From: SIG603 sp963589785
GTDB lineage: Bacteria > Bacillota > Clostridia > Oscillospirales > Acutalibacteraceae
NCBI GenBank assembly: GCA_963589785.1
Contig: CAVAMJ010000007.1
Coordinates: forward strand, 53,526 to 117,525
Direction of reading: 5' to 3'
DNA length: 64,000 nt
A program made the position numbers and the translations under genes. Position 1 is the stretch's first letter. Every line of letters begins with the position of its first letter. This document shows, one piece after another, positions 61,302 to 64,000 of this stretch. The notes below the pieces were generated by a model. The model was not told where the DNA came from. It did no database searches and saw nothing but the letters and a program-made list of their open reading frames with translations.

Positions 61302-62789
61302 ATGAACAATCGTACAGATATTTTAGACCTTCGCACCGCACTTGATGTGTTGCGCCAGACACCGGGTCAACTGGTAGAAACAGATATAGAGGTGGATCCA
61401 GAAGCAGAACTTTCCGGCGTATATCGTTATGTGGGTGCCGGCGGTACCGTAATGCGCCCTACTAAGGTTGATGGCCCAGCCATGGTGTTCCATAATGTCA
61501 AAGGACACCCAGATTCAAGCGTTGCTATCGGTGTGCTGGCAAGCCGTCAGCGAGTGGCAAATCTCTTTGGTGTAAAAAAAGAAGATCTTGGTCAATTGCT
61601 ATGCGAGTGTGCCAAGAATCCCATACAGCCCATCGTCACCAACGCACCGGCTCCTTGTCAGGAGGTAGTGCATCTGGCTGACGACCCAAATTTTGATTTA
61701 TTCAAACTTGTGCCAGCTCCCACCAATACCCCGCTGGATGCCGGCCCTTACATAACGCTTGGCATGTGCTATGCCACTCACCCGGACACAGGCTGTTCAG
61801 ATGTAACAATCCACCGCATGTGCATACAATCCAAAGATGAACTGTCAATTTTCTTGCAACCAGGCAGTCGCCACATCGGTGCAATGGCAGAGCGTGCTAC
61901 CGAACTTGGTCAGCCGCTTCCCATAAGCGTTTCCATAGGCGTGGACCCCGCCATTGAAGTTACCGCCTGTTTTGAGCCTCCAACGACGCCGCTTGGCTTT
62001 AACGAATTGAGCATCGCCGGTGCTTTGCGCAAACGTCCCGTGGAACTGTGCCCTTGCCTTACTGTTCAAGAAAATGCTATTGCCAATGCGGAGTATGTTA
62101 TTGAGGGCGAGATTATCCCCGGCAGTAATCATGTGGTGGAAGACCAAAACAGTCACACCGGTTATGCTATGCCTGAGTTTCCAGGTTACAACGGCAAGGC
62201 AAGCCATGAATGCTGGCTACTTAAAGTAAAAGCCGTGACCCACCGTAAGAACCCTATCATGCAGACATGTATCGGTCCAAGCGAAGAACATGTAAATATG
62301 GCGGGCATTCCCACCGAGGCAAGCATCCTTAACTTGATTGATAAGGCACTCCCAGGCAAGGTATTGAACGTCTATTCTCACCGTGCCGGCGGAGGAAAAT
62401 ACATGGCAATATTGCAGTGCAAGAAGACTGTCCATACCGATGAAGGTAAACAGAGACAAGCCGCTTTGTTGGCATTTAGCGCTTTCCCGGAATTAAAACA
62501 TGTTATTCTGGTGGATGAAGATGTAGACATTTTTGATACCAACGATGTGCTGTGGGCTATGAATACTCGTTTTCAAGGAGACCGAGATATAATTACAATT
62601 CCAGGTGTGCGTTGCCATCCGCTGGACCCAAGCTCTAGCCCAGAGTATACCGGCTCTATCCGAGACGTGGGCTGTTCTACCAAGACAATATTTGACTGCA
62701 CTGTGCCATTTGAACTGAAAGAAAAATTCAAGCGAGCCGCTTTCAAAGAAGTGGATGTCAAGCATTGGCTTCCTGATTTTGAACTGTGA
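61302..62789 (+). CDS. lpdC: UbiD-family decarboxylase, gallate decarboxylase LpdC-like
   Basis: Prenylated-FMN enzyme that decarboxylates aromatic acids; LpdC homologues turn gallate into pyrogallol or protocatechuate into catechol. 495 residues, typical size. Start MNNRTDILDLRTALDVLRQT, core YRYVGAGGTVMRPTKVDGPA, catalytic-region CEPPTTPLGFNELSIAGAL-like FEPPTTPLGFNELSIAGAL, and the LVDEDVDIFDTNDVLWAMNT segment, all strongly UbiD/LpdC. The 119-bp gap before it holds a GCTTCA/TGAAGC hairpin. AAAGGAG precedes the ATG. UbiX-like and LpdD-like genes follow. Confidence 0.87.
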   Translation: MNNRTDILDLRTALDVLRQTPGQLVETDIEVDPEAELSGVYRYVGAGGTVMRPTKVDGPAMVFHNVKGHPDSSVAIGVLASRQRVANLFGVKKEDLGQLLCECAKNPIQPIVTNAPAPCQEVVHLADDPNFDLFKLVPAPTNTPLDAGPYITLGMCYATHPDTGCSDVTIHRMCIQSKDELSIFLQPGSRHIGAMAERATELGQPLPISVSIGVDPAIEVTACFEPPTTPLGFNELSIAGALRKRPVELCPCLTVQENAIANAEYVIEGEIIPGSNHVVEDQNSHTGYAMPEFPGYNGKASHECWLLKVKAVTHRKNPIMQTCIGPSEEHVNMAGIPTEASILNLIDKALPGKVLNVYSHRAGGGKYMAILQCKKTVHTDEGKQRQAALLAFSAFPELKHVILVDEDVDIFDTNDVLWAMNTRFQGDRDIITIPGVRCHPLDPSSSPEYTGSIRDVGCSTKTIFDCTVPFELKEKFKRAAFKEVDVKHWLPDFEL

Positions 62790-62799
62790 GGAACTCTCT

Positions 62800-63369
62800 A
62801 TGAAAAAACGCATTGTAATTGGCGTGTCCGGAGCTTCCGGTGCACCACTTGCTGTAGAACTGCTATACCAGCTCAAACGTTGTCCACAGATAGAAACTCA
62901 CTTGATTTTGACAAAGGGTGCCGAAATGACTTTGTGGCAAGAAACAGGCATGTCAGCTTCTGAGCTTTTTGAATTAGCTGATGTAATACATGATAACTCA
63001 AATATCGGGGCAGCCCCAGCCAGCGGAAGCTGGAAAAATATAGGCATGATCGTTTGTCCGTGCAGTATGAAAACAGTTGCCGGTATTGTATCAGGCTACA
63101 GCGATAACCTACTTTTACGGGCAGCTGACTGTATGCTGAAAGAACGCCGCAAATTAGTTTTGGTGGCAAGGGAAAGTCCGCTTTCTTCCTTGCATCTTGA
63201 AAATCTGTGCAAGGCAAGTCAGTACGGTGCGATCATCTTGCCGCCTATGCAAACCTATTATAACCATCCGAATTCCGTTGCAGACATGACCCGCCATACC
63301 GTTAATCGAATTTTGAGCCAGTTTGATCTGGACGAGGAAAGTTACGAATGGGAGGGCATGAACGCATGA
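62800..63369 (+). CDS. lpdB: UbiX-family flavin prenyltransferase, LpdB-like
   Basis: 189 residues. KKRIVIGVSGASGAPLAVEL near residue 2 and IGAAPASGSWKNIGMIVCPC near residue 68 are UbiX hallmarks, followed by LLRAADCMLKERRKLVLVAR. It makes the prenylated FMN cofactor that the adjacent UbiD enzyme needs. Start at 62800 after GAGGAA; the longer frame from 62755 lies inside the UbiD gene. Its stop overlaps the next start (ATGA). Confidence 0.9.
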   Translation: MKKRIVIGVSGASGAPLAVELLYQLKRCPQIETHLILTKGAEMTLWQETGMSASELFELADVIHDNSNIGAAPASGSWKNIGMIVCPCSMKTVAGIVSGYSDNLLLRAADCMLKERRKLVLVARESPLSSLHLENLCKASQYGAIILPPMQTYYNHPNSVADMTRHTVNRILSQFDLDEESYEWEGMNA

Positions 63370-63713
63370 AGCATTTTACCTGTGAGCGCATGTTTCGAGG
63401 AAAATCTATCACTGCAGAAATTACGGTAACAGACTGCGGAATACAAGTTGGTCTTTACGGCGGCGACAAGTCCCACATTGGGGCGGTTGGAATCGTCGAT
63501 CATACAGGAAAAATCAGCATTACGCAGTTTGAAGGGCACAAAGAAGGTATTCTCTGTCAGCAATGGTGTGAAGCGCTGTTTAAAACTGTGAACTGTCCTA
63601 TCGTCATGTCAGCCGGAGTGCATTTCGACAATATCAGCAAAGAAGATATTTTGCAAATTATGGAAGAGTGTGGCGGACTTCAAAATGAAGTTATTAATTA
63701 TTTTCTAAAATGA
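63366..63713 (+). CDS. lpdD: LpdD-like small protein of gallate decarboxylation
   Basis: 115 residues. VGLYGGDKSHIGAVGIVD near residues 30-47 and HKEGILCQQWCEALFK match the LpdD family found with LpdB/LpdC; the GGD..HIG motif is distinctive. LpdD is needed for activity in some decarboxylases, its exact role being unsettled. Start ATG 63366 after GGAGGG; an ATG 18 bp upstream is less likely. Overlaps the UbiX stop by 4 bp. Followed by a terminator. Confidence 0.85.
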   Translation: MKHFTCERMFRGKSITAEITVTDCGIQVGLYGGDKSHIGAVGIVDHTGKISITQFEGHKEGILCQQWCEALFKTVNCPIVMSAGVHFDNISKEDILQIMEECGGLQNEVINYFLK

Positions 63714-63784
63714 AAAACTTTATTTTGCGTACATGAACAAGATACATTCGTTATTATATTATAAAGTCTAACTCATAGACGAAA

Positions 63785-63836
63785 AGCCGATAACTTGTAC
63801 CTATTAGGCACACGGGTTATCGGCTCTTTTATTTTT
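63785..63836 (+). terminator. intrinsic terminator of the gallate operon
   Basis: AGCCGATAAC pairs with GTTATCGGCT around a 21-nt loop, then TTTTATTTTT. Confidence 0.75.
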
Positions 63837-63940
63837 GATAAGTTTTGTTTTGTCTTTTTTAAGGTATCCTGACTTTTCAGCTACGCTCTCATAAACCAAC
63901 TAAATTGAAGTGGTTTTTTAATGTGTTTATTAAAAAGAAA

Positions 63941-63976
63941 GAAGCTTGATTTTTCGCATAAAATCAAGCTTCTTTC
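63941..63976 (-). terminator. terminator downstream of the tRNA
   Basis: GAAGCTTGATTTT/AAAATCAAGCTTC stem; on the minus strand it follows the tRNA 3' end and is followed by CTTTCTTTTT. Confidence 0.75.
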
Positions 63977-64000
63977 TGGTGCGGGTGACAGGACTTGAAC
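63977..64000 (-). tRNA. tRNA 3' end, truncated by the window
   Basis: Minus strand reads GTTCAAGTCCTGTCACCCGC then ACCA: the T-loop (GTTCAAGTCC), the end of the T-arm, acceptor strand and encoded CCA. Only 24 nt are inside the window, so the anticodon cannot be given. Confidence 0.88.

Noticed and set aside
1..64000. CRISPR array, prophage or insertion sequence
   Set aside because: No regularly spaced repeats, transposase, integrase or phage structural genes were seen anywhere in the window.

Overview
The window looks like the chromosome of an anaerobic gut-type Clostridia (Bacillota), probably in or near the Oscillospirales. Evidence: a six-gene rnf ferredoxin:NAD complex, T-box leaders, tandem glycine riboswitches, strong AGGAG-type ribosome binding sites, sigma-A promoters with almost invariant 17-bp spacing, and the gene families present. 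Species cannot be read from the sequence. No phage, insertion sequence, rRNA operon or CRISPR array was seen. One tRNA is cut by the right edge, and glnS is cut by the left edge.

Layout. 1-11.5 kb: glnS, gltX and a NUDIX gene (minus), the latter behind a tandem glycine riboswitch; then ddl, murI, a DUF1934 gene and argS (plus), an EctB-like aminotransferase, prfB and a MarR regulator. 11.7-25.5 kb: dCMP deaminase, a moxR/DUF58/transglutaminase/trxA run, a FliB-like methylase, an ATC-hydrolase-family gene, a Gfo/Idh/MocA oxidoreductase, a 760-bp gap with a duplicated multi-hairpin element, a TetR regulator, a T-box-controlled cation symporter, recQ and a Crp/Fnr regulator. 25.8-31.3 kb: a Sua5-CoaE fusion, a lytic transglycosylase, an M18 peptidase, S1-domain and DivIC genes, and a zinc-ribbon membrane protein. 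31.4-39.8 kb: rnfCDGEAB, a glycine-riboswitch-controlled AGCS symporter and apbE, whose product family attaches the flavins Rnf needs. 40-51 kb: pgk, tpiA, gpmI, a D,D-carboxypeptidase, a HIT protein, T-box-controlled alaS and small genes.

51.2-54 kb is the most unusual stretch. Two tandem, nearly identical small-RNA-like units each have a consensus promoter and an intrinsic terminator. About 2.2 kb away, an unannotated 38-codon hydrophobic/basic peptide gene has the same promoter architecture, with the same 16-bp GTTAG-N6-CTAAC dyad at its predicted transcription start.

55.8-63.7 kb is a catabolic island for galloyl esters. It encodes a subtype-B tannase and a LysR regulator on one strand. 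Divergently it encodes a GPH/MFS transporter, an HGGG-type esterase, a UbiD-type gallate decarboxylase (LpdC-like), a UbiX-type prenyltransferase (LpdB-like) and an LpdD-like small protein. Together they would import and hydrolyse galloyl esters and decarboxylate gallate to pyrogallol. The divergent promoters overlap and flank a perfect LysR-type dyad. Leucine codon use differs from the housekeeping genes, and a tRNA gene borders the island, which suggests horizontal acquisition.
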